Shown here: positions 21,640 through 32,580 of the stretch, in pieces
Position numbering within the stretch: the first letter of the stretch is position 1
Layout: each line of letters begins with the position of its first letter
Source of the DNA: Bicyclus anynana
Taxonomy: Eukaryota; Arthropoda; Insecta; Lepidoptera; Nymphalidae
Direction: 5' to 3'
NCBI RefSeq assembly: GCF_947172395.1
Contig: NC_069108.1
Coordinates: 3,263,501-3,327,500, forward strand
Length of the DNA stretch: 64,000 nucleotides
Program-made: the position numbers and the translations under genes
The notes under the pieces: model-generated
The model's input: the letters and a program-made list of their open reading frames with translations, nothing else
What the model was told of the DNA's origin: nothing
Databases searched by the model: none

Positions 21640-22530
21640 TATGTGGCAAAAAATATACAGGCAGAAAGAGGAAATGTGACGAATCTAGAGCAAAAACGAG
21701 ATATGAATTGGTGCCAAAATCCAAAAAATATCTTAAAGAAAAGCCATGTGCCCATTCTTGTATTGCTAAGTCTAAACGAGGTTATATATTCAGTGTTATA
21801 TCTGAACACAAAAGAAAAGCAGTATTAGATTATTTTTGGAACATAAATACATGGAACGCTAAAAAATACTATTTAAAGAATCTTGTTCGGTTGCGTCCGG
21901 TTTTAAAAAGACGGAAAACTACGAGTATCTCGGAAGAAATGGCACAAAGAAAAATGGCTTATGACTATTATTTACCGGATGATCAGAACGCTACTGTAAA
22001 GGTGTGCAAAAACTTTTTTATTAGCACTTTCAATATAAATAGCGATACACTATCAGGATGGATTAAAAAGTTGAAGGATAATTGTAAAGGAAGGGTAGGA
22101 CTTAAGGCCTAAACAAGAAAAACGACAAACAAAACTTGCAAAAGTACCTGTTACGAAAGTTATTAGATCAAACACTATTGAAGAATGGTTGGATTTATTG
22201 AACAAAGTACCAAGTCACTTTTGTCGCTCTAGCAGTAACAGACTTTTGAATCAAAATCTCACATTTTTCGAGTTTATACCGAGTGGTGCCAGGATAACCA
22301 AAAATTACTCGCAAATTGTTTAATGCAATCTTATAAAAGGAAAAGATTTCTATTTTTAAACCACAGGAAGACTAGTGTGACGTGCGCACTGCTAAAAAAG
22401 AAGGCAACCTCTCAGAAGAAGAGTACATATTACACAAAGAAAAAAAAAGTGAAGCCTACAAGGTTTACATTGAAGCACGTAACATGTGCTCATCCGAGGT
22501 GCTCGTCCTCACTGTAGATGTCGTTTGTCA
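21640..22530 (+). pseudogene. Remnant of a putative insect transposase (family not named)
   Basis: Successive frames show KPCAHSC, a region around VLDYFWNINTWNAKKYYL, VKVCKNFFISTFNINSDTL, then WLDLLNKVPSHFCRS, YRVWCQDNQKLL and KEGNLSEEEYILHKEKK. I recognise this block order (Cys-rich start, VCxxxFLxxxxI, SHYxR, CDxCxxxxxGNISEEEYxxHxxxK) from a large group of uncharacterised insect proteins that I believe are transposases with a DDE core. The copy has several frameshifts and ends before the expected catalytic region. Confidence 0.5.
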
Positions 22531-22899
22531 CTGTTGTTGTCGTTGTACGTTTTCAGAGCCAAAGAAATGTCCACAGCATTAATAGTGTAAGCTTTGGTAA
22601 CTTTTCGTCACTCTGAAGTTATGGTGGTGTTATAAGCAACATTTACGATTATAATCCTTCCTAAAAGTGTAAAGTTCTAAACAAAGTTTAGCGACAGATA
22701 TACTTGTGTTCACCTTCTCAGCCTAGGCTTATCGATGTGATATTTAAGTTTCTCGTCAAAAATAAGTAACAACCTTTGTTCTAGTGGCCAAGAATCGTGT
22801 CCAATGCACAATTGAAGGTTGCTACGCCTCCTTGAGGAAAATCTGCAGTATGCTCGGAGATGCATAGTTACTGGTGCCTTGGCAAATCAAAGAATACAA

Positions 22900-23175
22900 G
22901 ATTTTTGGCAGAATGTCGCCAGAATTGTAAACAACTATGAAGATGGTCATCCTCCCATCTTTGGCAGGGGCGACCTCTTTTCCTTTCTCTGGATGACCTC
23001 AGACAGACAGCAGGAGACACATGGAGAAGGAAAGCAAGAGATAGAGAACTATGGAAGTGTCTGGAGGAGGCCTATGCCCGAGGGCAAGCTGAAGAAAAGA
23101 ATCAGTGTCAATGATATATTATGTATATAAAATTCAGTAAATAAAGGCTTTTATTATTATTATTATTATGGAGAT
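22900..23175 (+). pseudogene. LINE 3' end: RT C-terminus with (ATT)n tail
   Basis: One frame gives WRRKARDRELWKCLEEAYARG, the familiar end of RT proteins of RTE/R4-like and related insect LINEs, followed by a stop, AATAAAGG and a (TTA)n/(ATT)n tail at about 23150-23169. The 5' part is truncated and shifted. Confidence 0.6.
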
Positions 23176-23460
23176 GGAGCCACCAAAACCGCGAAAGAGT
23201 GGAAAACTGTAAGTAGAGGGATTTGGATTTGCAGTGTTGATATCAATAACAGTATAGAGTAATTTTTTTTAGTATTGGCACGTGCTCAAATATCGGATAC
23301 GAAAAAGAGAAGTGGAAATTAAAAAAACATGCCTATGGTACAGGAGGAGGGCCAGGGAAGAAGCCCTTAAAAGAAATAGAATTGCGAATATTGCAATTGC
23401 TTGGAGAGGTGTCATATGCTGGGCATCTCCAGGTGCAGATTCTTATTACAAATGTAAGTA
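23163..23460 (+). pseudogene. Myb/SANT-like DNA-binding domain fragment
   Basis: The plus strand reads GDGATKTAKEWK, then an intron-like gap (GTAAGTAG to TTTTTTAG, 23210-23272), then KYRIRKREVE and, after a one-base shift, YGTGGGPGKKPLKEIELRI. The TGGGP...L motif is typical of the Myb/SANT-like domains that accompany Harbinger transposases (the NAIF1/apontic type). No transposase of matching type is attached. Confidence 0.55.
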
Positions 23461-23869
23461 GAGAAAAAGTTAGTAAAAATGTAATATTATATATTATATA
23501 CATTAATCAATCTAAAGGTAATTTTAGTCGGGTCAAGGTTTTGATGAAGTTTATAGAAAGATTTCCTTTCGCATCTACTTCTACCACTTAAAAACAATGA
23601 TGTTAAATACTGTTAGATGTGTCACTATTGCATGAAAAGTGAGGCGCCCAAAAGAGGAAATTTATACACAACTCAATGTTAGATGTGGTCAGCAATGAAC
23701 GTTATTTAACCAATTAATACCTAAGGTACACATAAATATATATCGGGGCATCGACTATATACTACTTCTGATAAAGGAGAAGCCTCGGCACAGTTTCTAA
23801 GCTTTACATGTCAAGGATGGCAGATACACAAAGTAACACTATCAATCATTACTGGAACGACCATTTAAC

Positions 23870-25376
23870 TTACTTGATTTTCAAAGTGGGGGGCGCGCCC
23901 CACTAGGGAGGCGCGAAGACATGAAGAAGGGGGCGCGGGCGCCGGCGGCTGTCTCATGCCGGACGCGCGCGCAACATGCATTTCCGCGCTGTAGCGCCTT
24001 GCGAGAACACGTATGCACTTGATGCAAAAACAAACGAGCGTTGTGCGTGCGTTATAGTTATTTGTGTGTAAGAGTAGTGCCAGTGACCGATTACTTTTAT
24101 TTCACCATGAGCTCTGCGAAAAAACGCAAATATAATAATGATTATATTAAATACGGTTTTGTTTCTATGAATAAAAGTGGTATTGACCAGCCACAGTGTG
24201 TTATTTGTTATGAAGTACTCAGCAATGATGCTATGAGATCTTCGCGTTTGGAACGTCATTTGTCAACAAAACACAGCGCTTTAAAAGACAAGCCGAAGGA
24301 GTTTTTTGCTTCAATAGATTCTGTCAACACTTCGTAAAAATTTAAAGTCGGCTTTGGTCCTTAATTGTTAATTCGCAGTCCGGGTGACGTTTTCAGGCCT
24401 CCTGCGTCTCCCTGTAACATAAAAAACAAAAATTTATTAATATTATTTTTTCAAAATTTTCAAAGTTTTCGTAAATTTCACAAAAGTTTTCCAAATTTCC
24501 AGCAAAATTGACACGGTCTTGCTCCCTGTGCGACCGCGAGTGCGCGCGGGAACCGGATCCGTGCTCAAATTTGCGTTTCTGTCTCACCTGCATTCGACTT
24601 ATATGTAACCGAGGTTACCTAAGCAGTTTGAAGCGCATGAAATTGGATAGTACAGGAATCTTTGCTCAGTCATCTGAGAAAGTGCTCGAAGCTTCCTATG
24701 AATTGTCACTACAAAAGCCAAGAAAAGCCATACTATCGGAGAAACACTCGTTAAACCCTGCTTATTGAAAGCAGCTGATATCGTTCTTGAAACAGAAAGT
24801 AAACAAAAATTTTCACAAATACCTCTTTCTGATAATACTGTGAAACGTCGTATTGATGATATGGCAGAAGATATAAAAAATCAAGTAGTGGAGGCTGTGA
24901 AAGAATCATGTTTTTTTGCAATACAGTTGGATGAGAGTGCGGATGTTGCGGGAAATTATCCCAGCATAGCAGAGCAAGCACTAAAATTGTTTTTACCCTT
25001 TTAAAGCCATATTTGTGCGAAAAAGCGTTTTCAGCAGTTTTAGCAATAAAAACAAAGTACAGAAGCAAACTAGATATTGCTAGTGATCTACGTTGTGAAC
25101 TTTCTTCTTTTGATCCTAGAATTGGAAATCTTGTCAGAAACATGCAAGCTCATCCATCGCATTGATTCTTCTTAAACGTAATTAGTGTGTAAAAGCAATA
25201 TTTTTATAATAAAACATCTGAAAACGTATATTTGGATTTTAAAAACCCTTATTATTTTATTTTAATATTGCTTGGCGAGTTCACTTGCTACTACTTGCTG
25301 GGCCATGGGCCGAGGGGAGGCGTAGGCACGTTCATTTTAAGCAGTAGGGAGGCGTGATACTTGTAAGTTTGGGAAC
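23870..25376 (+). mobile_element. Internally deleted hAT element (ZBED5-like)
   Basis: The right end, read inward, begins CAGGGGTTCCCAAACT, a Charlie-like hAT terminal repeat. The left end is GC-rich with GTGGGGGGCGCGCCCC and looks eroded. I could not find a matching 8-bp duplication. The coding region inside joins an N-terminal and a C-terminal part with the middle missing. Confidence 0.65.
24107..25164 (+). pseudogene. ZBED5-like hAT transposase, internally deleted
   Basis: The frame starts MSSAKKRKYNNDYIKYGF and has a BED finger (CVICYEVLSNDAM, then RLERHLSTKH). After a non-coding stretch come LEASYELSLQ and SQIPLSDNTVKRRIDDM, then FFAIQLDESADVAG (catalytic-region D). The sequence then jumps to the C-terminal YLCEKAFSAVLAIKTKYRSKL dimerisation block and FDPRIGNLVRNMQAHPSH. 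The catalytic core between these is deleted and stops are present, so it is inactive. Confidence 0.75.
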
Positions 25377-25867
25377 CCCTGCTCTATATTGATCAAGTAC
25401 AGCGCTGATACTATCACATGTAAACCAGGGTTATCTATGATAGGGCAGGTAGTCAAGCACGAGCGAGATTACGGGCTGGCAACCGTCATTGGCTGGGTTA
25501 AAGGACCCTTTTACTGATATCAAACACTTCCCATCCCCGCTCGTGTTGGCTTCCAGCTAAGCTAGATTTGAAATCCACCGCGAGCTCTCCCAGAGTTCGC
25601 TAACTGACAGACGTCCACAGACAAACAACTGACAGATAAACGACACGCACTCTTTGACGTTTCTAACAGATATCGCCACCTTATCAATGTAAGATGGCGC
25701 TACCATTCAATCCTCCGACATATTTAATTAATGGAATTAACGACAAAATTGTGCGTATGTGCGCTGAATGTTGTTGTAGCCTATCACATAGATTACTTTT
25801 TGAGGTGCTTTTGTGGGAACGTACCGATCTATAGTATAAAATTATCATTGTTTAAAACGCACAAAAC

Positions 25868-26091
25868 TTACTTTTCGTTCCGTTGAGATTGGCGTTGATC
25901 GTATATTTGTTTTGACGAAGGGGCGTAGCTCGTCGACCAGCTGTTGAAATAAGTCTAGAGACAGCCTGTAGGTCTTTATGAATTCTTGTTCTGGTATATC
26001 TGGGCTACTTATTTCTAAGCTGGGCCCTCCTCAGCTGCGAGCGTCTCATGCGACGCTCACGCTCAATCATGCCCAGGAAGTATGCATGTGC
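25868..26091 (-). pseudogene. First exon of a fourth Harbinger transposase (fragment)
   Basis: The minus strand starts MAHAYFLGMIERERRMRR. After a shift it reads PDIPEQEFIKTYRLSLDLF, QQLVDELRPFVKTN and STPISTERK, followed by GTAAGT. This resembles the N-terminal helix-rich exon of Harbinger transposases, with a donor at the expected place. No DDE exon or MADF partner was found nearby. Confidence 0.5.
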
Positions 26092-26133
26092 CATTTTAAC
26101 GCTTATATAACTACTAATTAAAAAATATCGGTA

Positions 26134-26570
26134 CTAAAAGAAATCCGATTTGCTTTCAGCTGCGGTTTTAGGGACATTTCGAGTTTCAATACTTGTGGTG
26201 ATTTGTTTTTTTTCGATGCTTTCAAGTCGTTCCTCTAGAATTTGAATATACGAGAGATTGTTTTTTTGCTCTGATTTCATTTCATCCAGTTTGATATTTA
26301 CGGCATCATATTGGTGGGATATAAACTCCATCGAGGAGCGAATTTCATTGTTTTGCTGTTTTATTGTATTCACTGTTTGTTGAAGCAGTTCCAATTTCTT
26401 GTTTTCCTGTTGTGTTCAAATTAACTTGAACTCATCGAACATTTTTCGCATTTCGTCAATGTTGCTTGTAATACACGTGTTGTAGTCTGTGGAGGAGTCT
26501 TGCGACCGCTTCCTCTAGGACTTACGTTTAGTTTGTTTTGAGTTTATTGTTGGCGAAGATTCCGACATTT
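26134..26570 (-). pseudogene. Coiled-coil LINE ORF1, N-terminal part
   Basis: On the minus strand: MSESSPTINSKQTKRKS, a stop, then a long heptad-rich segment (ELLQQTVNTIKQQNNEI, LEERLESIEKKQ), ending TSIETRNVPKTAAESKSDFF. The coiled coil followed by IExRNVPK matches the remnant at 9050-9530. It is truncated before the downstream domain. Confidence 0.55.
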
Positions 26571-26679
26571 TTTTTAAATAAGCTTCACACAAACTATTAT
26601 TATGATTGACGTGCACAATATATGTGTAGTTTAGTTCGCGGAGTACAAAATCGGTCTGCTCCGTACGGAGGGTCCGCGG

Positions 26680-27271
26680 GAAATGCTGCTTCAAAAATCA
26701 AGGAAATGATGAAAAGTAGAGTACAAAACGAGATCGTGGAATCTGATTCTTCAGATAATTCTGAAAAACCAGAGGAAAAATTTTCACTGTGGTATGATCA
26801 CCACAAATTAGTTCATAAGAGCTGGAAAACGGTACAATCTGACGATTCTATTTCAGATGAACTATCGATCTACTTGCGTAGCCAGATTAAGTGAAAACCC
26901 TTTAGAAATTTGGAATGATCTTAAGATTCAGCTTCCTAAACTACATTCAATTGCATACAAATACTTGACTATGGTAGGCACTTCAGTCCCATCCGAACGT
27001 TTGTTTTCTAAAGCAGCACAAGTCATCAATCAACAAAGAAATAGGCTAAAAGGCAAACGTTTAAATAAACTGTTGTTTTAGCAAAGTATTCCAAAAGAAC
27101 ACTGGAAATAAAAATAAATGCAGATGTTTTTTTTGTTCTTACTTTAATATATTAGTAATAAAGATTTTTCTCATGTATGGCTTTTACTGTTTTTTTTAAC
27201 AGTACAGTACAGTTTCGATATATCGAATCGAAAAAAATATCGATGTTTTTTCAAAGTGGACATCCCTATCG
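26680..27271 (+). pseudogene. hAT transposase C-terminus with 3' end of element
   Basis: The frames show DELSIYLR, then NPLEIWNDLKIQLPKL, VPSERLFSKAAQVINQQRNRL and LNKLLF, the hAT dimerisation domain. Downstream, ATCGATGTTTTTTC and GTGGACATCCCTA match the common 3' end of such hAT elements. The N-terminal and catalytic parts are missing. Confidence 0.7.
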
Positions 27272-28360
27272 GAATGCGACCAGACCTAATAGAAGAAAAG
27301 GTGAAATATTACAAGTAAAGTACAGTGCTGCAAAAAAGTGTTATGACAATTATACAACCTTAATAGGGGTTATTCATACTAAATTAAGTGAGGACGAATA
27401 CAATCAAGAAACTCAAAAATATATAGTGGACGATAAATGTAGGATAGAATATCTATTTAAAGACATCTATAATTTATGTAAATTACAGGAACCAATTCCA
27501 GCCATGGAGAATAAGGAAAATTTAGATTTAAAGATGGCCACTAGCCTATTACCGGAAATGACTGATGACGAGACAACGACATTAAAATTAATAGACGCTA
27601 CTGAGTTGCACGATTCAATGTTAAATAATCAGGGTAAGTCGTTTCTAATTAATTTTATTTTGAAAACGCGTTTATCTCGACATGCAAAGTTACGTCAGTG
27701 TCAGACGTGTAACGACGTAGAGACTACTTCGTGATATGCGCCTACACATAATTACTAAAAAATCTACAGTCTTATAAAGCTACAGTCGGCTACACAGGCG
27801 AATAATACTATAAAAGATTTTGGTAAAGAAATTGAAAAATTATTTGCATCTCATGATCTTACTATAGCACAAGCTGAAGGAGATTCTGCGAAATATGAAG
27901 TCTTGCGTCCTTTAAATGAAAGGATCGCCATACAACTATTCGCGGACGGTTTAAAGAGCCAAAGACTAGGCAGGGCCGGCCCGTCCATACGGCGAACGGA
28001 GCGGTCGCTCCAGGCGCCAAATCCTAGAGGGCGCCAAAATGGTAAAGAAAAATAGAAGAAATTTTCATTTCATTTCATTTCATAATGTTAGGAGCAAACA
28101 GGAGAGGCGCCATAATTGGATCTCGCTCCATTCTAAAATTTACTTCGGGCCGGCGCTGAGACTAGGTACTATCATAACTGCCCGTTATTATGGATCTTTA
28201 AAATATGCTATAAGAGCAGCAGAGGACGAGGCCTTATCATATACTCCGGCCTCATAATAATAATTATTATAGGGACAGAAGAAATTATAACTCTAGAACC
28301 CAGTATAATAGCAACAAATCCCAACATAATAGTTACTTGAGATTCTCTAACACGGTACCA
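27272..28360 (+). pseudogene. Ty3/gypsy-type gag remnant 1
   Basis: After the hAT end a gag-like frame runs to 27734 (KKCYDNYTTLIGVIHTKL, then SLLPEMTDDETTTLKLID), and continues after shifts with TIKDFGKEIEKLFASHDLT, VLRPLNERIAIQLFADGL and IITARYYGSLKYAIRAAED. These are capsid blocks of insect gypsy-like retrotransposons. It is broken by frameshifts and by a 188-bp hAT MITE at 27971-28158. No protease, RT or LTR is attached. Confidence 0.7.
27971..28158. mobile_element. 188-bp hAT MITE inserted in gypsy gag
   Basis: Terminal inverted repeats CAGGGCCGGCCCG and CAGCGCCGGCCCG (12/13) are flanked by the exact 8-bp duplication AGACTAGG at 27963-27970 and 28159-28166. Removing the insert and one duplication restores continuity of the gag blocks on either side. 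No coding capacity. Confidence 0.93.
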
Positions 28361-28399
28361 TCGTGGTAATTCGCGAAGACCGTACAGGTATCAAAGGCA

Positions 28400-29000
28400 A
28401 GTAAATTATTTTAACGATTCTCCTCACGAATCTACAGTTACGCCTACAGAATAAAACACTCCCCATAACATAAATTTACAATCCCCTTTTCCACTCAAGT
28501 CACTCTCCCCGCCTATCCCATAACAACCCAGGATTATTATCCAACAAAGGTGTGGACGGATCGAACGTCACCATTCCGATCTTGGCAGCCGTCCCGTGCG
28601 GTCGTCTGTCTCGCCTATGCAGGCTTTCGATTTCACGGTGGAGGCCACCAATATTGGTCTTTTTTCAGACAGGGTGCTAGTTCCTCTAGCTCAGTCTTAA
28701 CCACCGATCTCGTTGTGCTGTTTTGTGTTCTGTGTTATGAATGTTATTGATTTTAATTAAATTGAAACTTAAGCCTGTGTAGTAAACTTCATTTTTAGAA
28801 TCGAAAGAATAAGTTTCATTTTAGTTGAATTTGTCATCTTTATCATACTTGATAAAGGTTGAATAAGAATAAAGAACTGTTATTCTCATAGAAACACCGC
28901 AAGCGGAAATAGAAATGTAGGTATTCCACCGAATTAGTAAATGGACTATATAGCTTTATATAATCACTTGATGCTTATTTTTTTTCCTTACTTTAAAGCA
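28400..29000. other. No recognised gene
   Basis: Sequence between two gypsy remnants. The open frame at 28550-28750 shows no motif. Nothing else was recognised apart from the palindrome that begins at 29001. Confidence 0.4.
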
Positions 29001-29068
29001 AAATAAATTTATTTATTTATTTTGTAAAAGTAATTTTACTTTTACAAAATAAATAAATAAATTTATTT
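29001..29068. repeat. Perfect palindrome, 33-bp arms, 2-nt loop
   Basis: The left arm 29001-29033 and right arm 29036-29068 are exact reverse complements, separated by TT. The arms are AT-rich (AAATAAATTTATTTATTT...). It is not part of any element I recognise. Confidence 0.95.
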
Positions 29069-29259
29069 AAGTGGAAATTTATGTTGGAATTTAATATATA
29101 GCCGAGATACCGGTGATTTAAATTAACCACTTGTTTTTGATTACAAAACCCACATCCCTCCTGCCTGTACTGATCCGAAAGCCAGGATCTCGATGGAAAC
29201 ATTGGAATCCTGGTCTACAAGCTGTAGCGAGGCTGGCAACGCACTAGTGAAATTTCATT

Positions 29260-29990
29260 CAAACCTTTCAAATTAGGGACAGCCGAAACTACAGGCTTGC
29301 ATAATAAGACTAAAGTAACTTACGAGGACTGCGTTAAATTATATAAGGAATATTCCTGTACACTAGACTGTACACTTTTAGATTCTGCCACTGATCCCTT
29401 GGCCACCTCTACTAGTGATCTGTCAAAACCTAACATTATTGCGAAAGCAATAATCTTAATATTTTTTCGAAATTAAAATTTAATGGCAATACATGTGTAA
29501 GGACGTTCATTCAACGTGTCCACGAGTTTTGTTCAGCTGAGAATATAAAAAAAAACCATTACCACCATTAGATTAATTTAAATTGTGATATAATTCTGAC
29601 TTTTCGAAAGTGCTTTAAACTAATTAGGCTTAGTTTAAATAAATGAATTTGGTTATTAAGTGATACAAGGTCACGAACTCATGGTGAAAAAGAAAATATT
29701 GCTATCTATCGGTCAATAATGTTTGGTCTATCAAGGCTCAGAAAACCATTACCAGAAGATAAGATAGAAGATAATTTTACATAAAATCCGTTCTTGTTAC
29801 GCCAATACATTATCCTCTCTTACTTCCATAACCTCTATTGACGAATTACGAACTGCATGCCGGAATTATAAACACATTCAGTCTAGCCTAGCCTTATTTA
29901 AAGAGCCGCCTAAACTTACTCCAGATACTTAGCTCCTGATTTTGCGTATGCTGATACTTCTACCAAAAACAATAATAGCAACTACCATAA
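29260..29990 (+). pseudogene. Ty3/gypsy-type gag remnant 2
   Basis: The frames include NTCVRTFIQRVHEFCSAENI, then RTHGEKENIAIYRSIMFGL and RLRKPLPEDKI, and ITSIDELRTACRNYKHIQ: successive capsid-like blocks of insect gypsy elements. Stops and shifts are frequent. Its nucleocapsid and protease parts appear to continue at 30770-31290 after a LINE-derived insertion. Confidence 0.55.
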
Positions 29991-30087
29991 ATATAACAAG
30001 AGTTAAATTTCATAAAAATCATCCTCCTATATGTAGTCCTATTAGTCAGATTATTCCTTTAATAATAATAATTTTGATAGTAGTTAA

Positions 30088-30264
30088 AAAGTTTGGCTCC
30101 ACGGAAGATCAGCGCGGTATCCTTACGGACACTGCAATATGCTGAGTGGTGACCCTTTTAGGATCACATCATGCAGGTTGCAATGTATTTAATTTGTTGT
30201 TTTTTTTTCTCTCTTTTCTTTGTATGATGTGTATTCTGAATAAACTTTTCTTTCTTTCTTTCTA
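30088..30264 (+). repeat. LINE 3' fragment with (TTTC)n tail
   Basis: Contains GCGGTATCCTTACGGACACT and GATCACATCATGCAGG, then AATAAACTTTTC and a (TTTC)n run to 30264. I take it as the 3' end of a lepidopteran LINE with a simple-repeat tail. It splits the gypsy gag remnant. Confidence 0.5.
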
Positions 30265-30769
30265 GTTATATATGTCGGAGGAGAAGACTAAAGTTGGAGT
30301 TGGTTGCAGAAATCAATTATAGATTAATTTTAAATAATTTCATGTAAACAGTTTCGTTTCCATTATTGTAAAAAGGTCATTGTTTGTTTGAAATCTAGAA
30401 TTAAAAAACAAAATGCAATTTGTCATTACTTGTTTCAAAAATTCGAATTAGAATCTTATTTTGTTTCACAATTTTATTTTCGGGCATTAATAATTCAGTG
30501 CTAGGTCGAGGGAGTACCTCTGGGAGAAGTCATCGTTTCTTTATTATTGTTACACTAGTTTATTGTGTGAATGTAAACGTGAATAAATACGTAAATTCAT
30601 TATCTGGTTTGTGCTTGCTGGACCCAATGACACCAACACGCTTAACAAAGGATAATTACGTCGTGGAGGACGGCGTTTCTCCGACATATATATTCAATTA
30701 CTACAAAGAACATTAGTAAAAGGCCTCAGTACTGCGTGCGCTGCCGCTGTGTAGACACAGTACTAAACT

Positions 30770-31290
30770 GTGCACTGCTGATAGATCTCAAATATTTTGT
30801 TTCGGTTGTGGTCTTGAGAATTCCAAAGCACCTGACTGTCCTGATTGTGCTAAAAATAAAGCTAAAAATTTATAAAACAATTTCAGAGAATTGTGTGAAA
30901 AATAATCATAACAACAAAGATTGACTACAGTGGCTCAAAACGATTAATTTCTACTTCTAAAAATATAGGATCCACACAATTCTCAACAAAAATTATACTC
31001 AAGATAATAGGCCTTACGCTGTTATTCAAGTTAATGGTCTTTTTTTCTGGTTCTGCCATTACAATTCCAGGCAATGGCATACATACCAAATTAGAAAACC
31101 AAGGCTTAACCACTAGTCAAAGACACTGGTGTTGAAGTTACCCCAGCTGGTGGGCAACGTTTGCAAAAACTTTGATATATAAATATTCCGATAAATTTTG
31201 AAGACCAATCTCATATTTTAAAAGCTTTCGTCATACCAGAGATTAAACCAGACCACATTTTAGGAATTGATTTCTCTCGTAAAGGAGATG
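30770..31290 (+). pseudogene. Gypsy nucleocapsid/protease-region remnant
   Basis: A CCHC-like knuckle (CFGCGLENSKAPDC, with an extra residue count) lies near 30800. Further on are RPYAVIQVNGLFFSGSAI and INIPINFEDQSHILKAFVI followed by KPDHILGIDF, the flanks of a gypsy retropepsin fold. The expected DTG catalytic triplet is not seen and frames are broken. Confidence 0.5.
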
Positions 31291-31299
31291 TTAGTAGCA

Positions 31300-31815
31300 G
31301 ACATGCTACTTACACACTGATGTTACAACAGAAGATTTTTCAGTTTAAATATGAAGGCGGGGATTTAGCAACATTTTTTTCAAAGTTACAAGAAATGTCT
31401 TGCCAGTTAAAGCAAGCCGGTGAGGAAATTTAAGATAAGTTTTTAATTACAAAAATCTTAATGTCTTCCTGAGTGCTATGGTCACACTTCACATCTGCGT
31501 ATATTGATAAACAAGTAAAATTGATGACTTGGTGGCGACTTTCAGCTAAGAGAGTGAAGGCCAGAGGTGTGGACAAGGGTGGTGAAAATGTAGCGCTTTA
31601 TGTACAACAGCATAGTAAGTTTCAGACAAAGAAATGTTTTAAGTGCGGCAAAACAAATCACTTTGTTCAGCAGTGTAAAAGTAATGTTGATAAAAGAAAG
31701 TGCTTCTTATGTCATGTGGAAGGGCATTTGAAACGGGACTGTCCTATGAGAAAGGGCATTGATAATGACAAGAATGGTGGTCATGCGTTTTTAAATAAAT
31801 AAAAATAAAAAAAAA
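31300..31815 (+). pseudogene. Ty1/copia-type gag fragment with A-rich tail
   Basis: The frames show LQQKIFQFKYEGGDLATFFS, KLQEMSCQLKQAGEEI (then a stop) and ITKILMSS. After a shift come two CCHC zinc knuckles: CFKCGKTNHFVQQC and CFLCHVEGHLKRDC. This is the order of a copia gag. It ends at a stop at 31800, at once followed by an A-rich run (31801-31818). No protease, integrase or RT follows. It is joined upstream to the gypsy protease remnant. Confidence 0.7.
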
Positions 31816-31828
31816 AAATTGTATATAG

Positions 31829-32013
31829 ATATAAAATAAAAGGACTATCTAATAGATGATGCGGAGTGGAATTCAGTTCATCATTCAACTCCGCATCATC
31901 TATTTGTTAAACCTTTTATGTTATATCCGTAATATTATTATAATCAATATATCAATAAACATACCAATCAACAACATTGCCTCATTTAAGTATACTAAAC
32001 ACATTAAACTTCC
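31829..32013. repeat. Gypsy LTR fragment, head part inverted
   Basis: Bases 31829-31876 match the reverse complement of about 32740-32785 (AAAAGGACTATC...ATGATGCGGAGTGG). From 31885 on, the same LTR appears in plus orientation and runs to CTTCCATGGCGATA. Inverted 17-bp arms at 31851-31867 and 31888-31904 result. The LTR end is followed by TGGCGA, a common start of a primer-binding site. Confidence 0.65.
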
Positions 32014-32580
32014 ATGGCGATATTGGCACAGCGCGTTGAAGAGTTAGCTCAACAAGTCGCAGCTTTAAAAAATTAAGTAACAGGAGTAGATCTAGAGGCC
32101 GCGCTGGTAGGCGTTTTTCACCTTCGCGTAACTTGAACAGCGAGATGTTGGTATCACTCGACCTACGGAAATCGTGCCCTCAAGTGTATTCAACCGTTTT
32201 CGTTTGTAGATAAGGGAAACGTGAAATACAGTCTGTAGAGGCTATGCCTGGTTGCCTGTTTCGCAGTCGCCGCTTATTTGTTTCGGATGGGATTTCTATG
32301 AAACGTTTCCTTGTAGATACAGGCTCTGATGTTTCTTGTTATCCAGTGAATTGGTTAGAGAAACGTCCCAAATGACAGACTACACCATGTGCGCTGCGAA
32401 CGTTAGCGACATTCAAACTTTCGGAACTATTTTACTATCGTTGAATTTAAATTTACGTCGCAACTTCAAATAGAATTTCATAATATGCGATGTTAGTACT
32501 GCAATAATAGGCGCCGTATTTCAATTTGGTACCTGATTGCGGATCCGGTCGCCTTGTAGATAAAACTACAGGATTGTCAT
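32010..32580 (+). pseudogene. Ty3/gypsy gag-protease remnant 3 (deleted)
   Basis: Starts MAILAQRVEELAQQVAALKN, then jumps to a basic Arg-Ser-rich gag tail (RSRGRAGRRFSPSRN). Next comes a retropepsin-like segment, RRLFVSDGISMKRFLVDTGSDVSCY, given here only to identify the DTG active site; a stop follows. The rest of pol is gone. It lies between two copies of the same LTR (31885-32013 and 32577-32872). Confidence 0.65.

Noticed and set aside
30420..30716. 98-residue frame with a signal-like hydrophobic start
   Set aside because: Lies within LTR-retrotransposon debris, has no family resemblance, and the hydrophobic stretch fits AT-rich composition.
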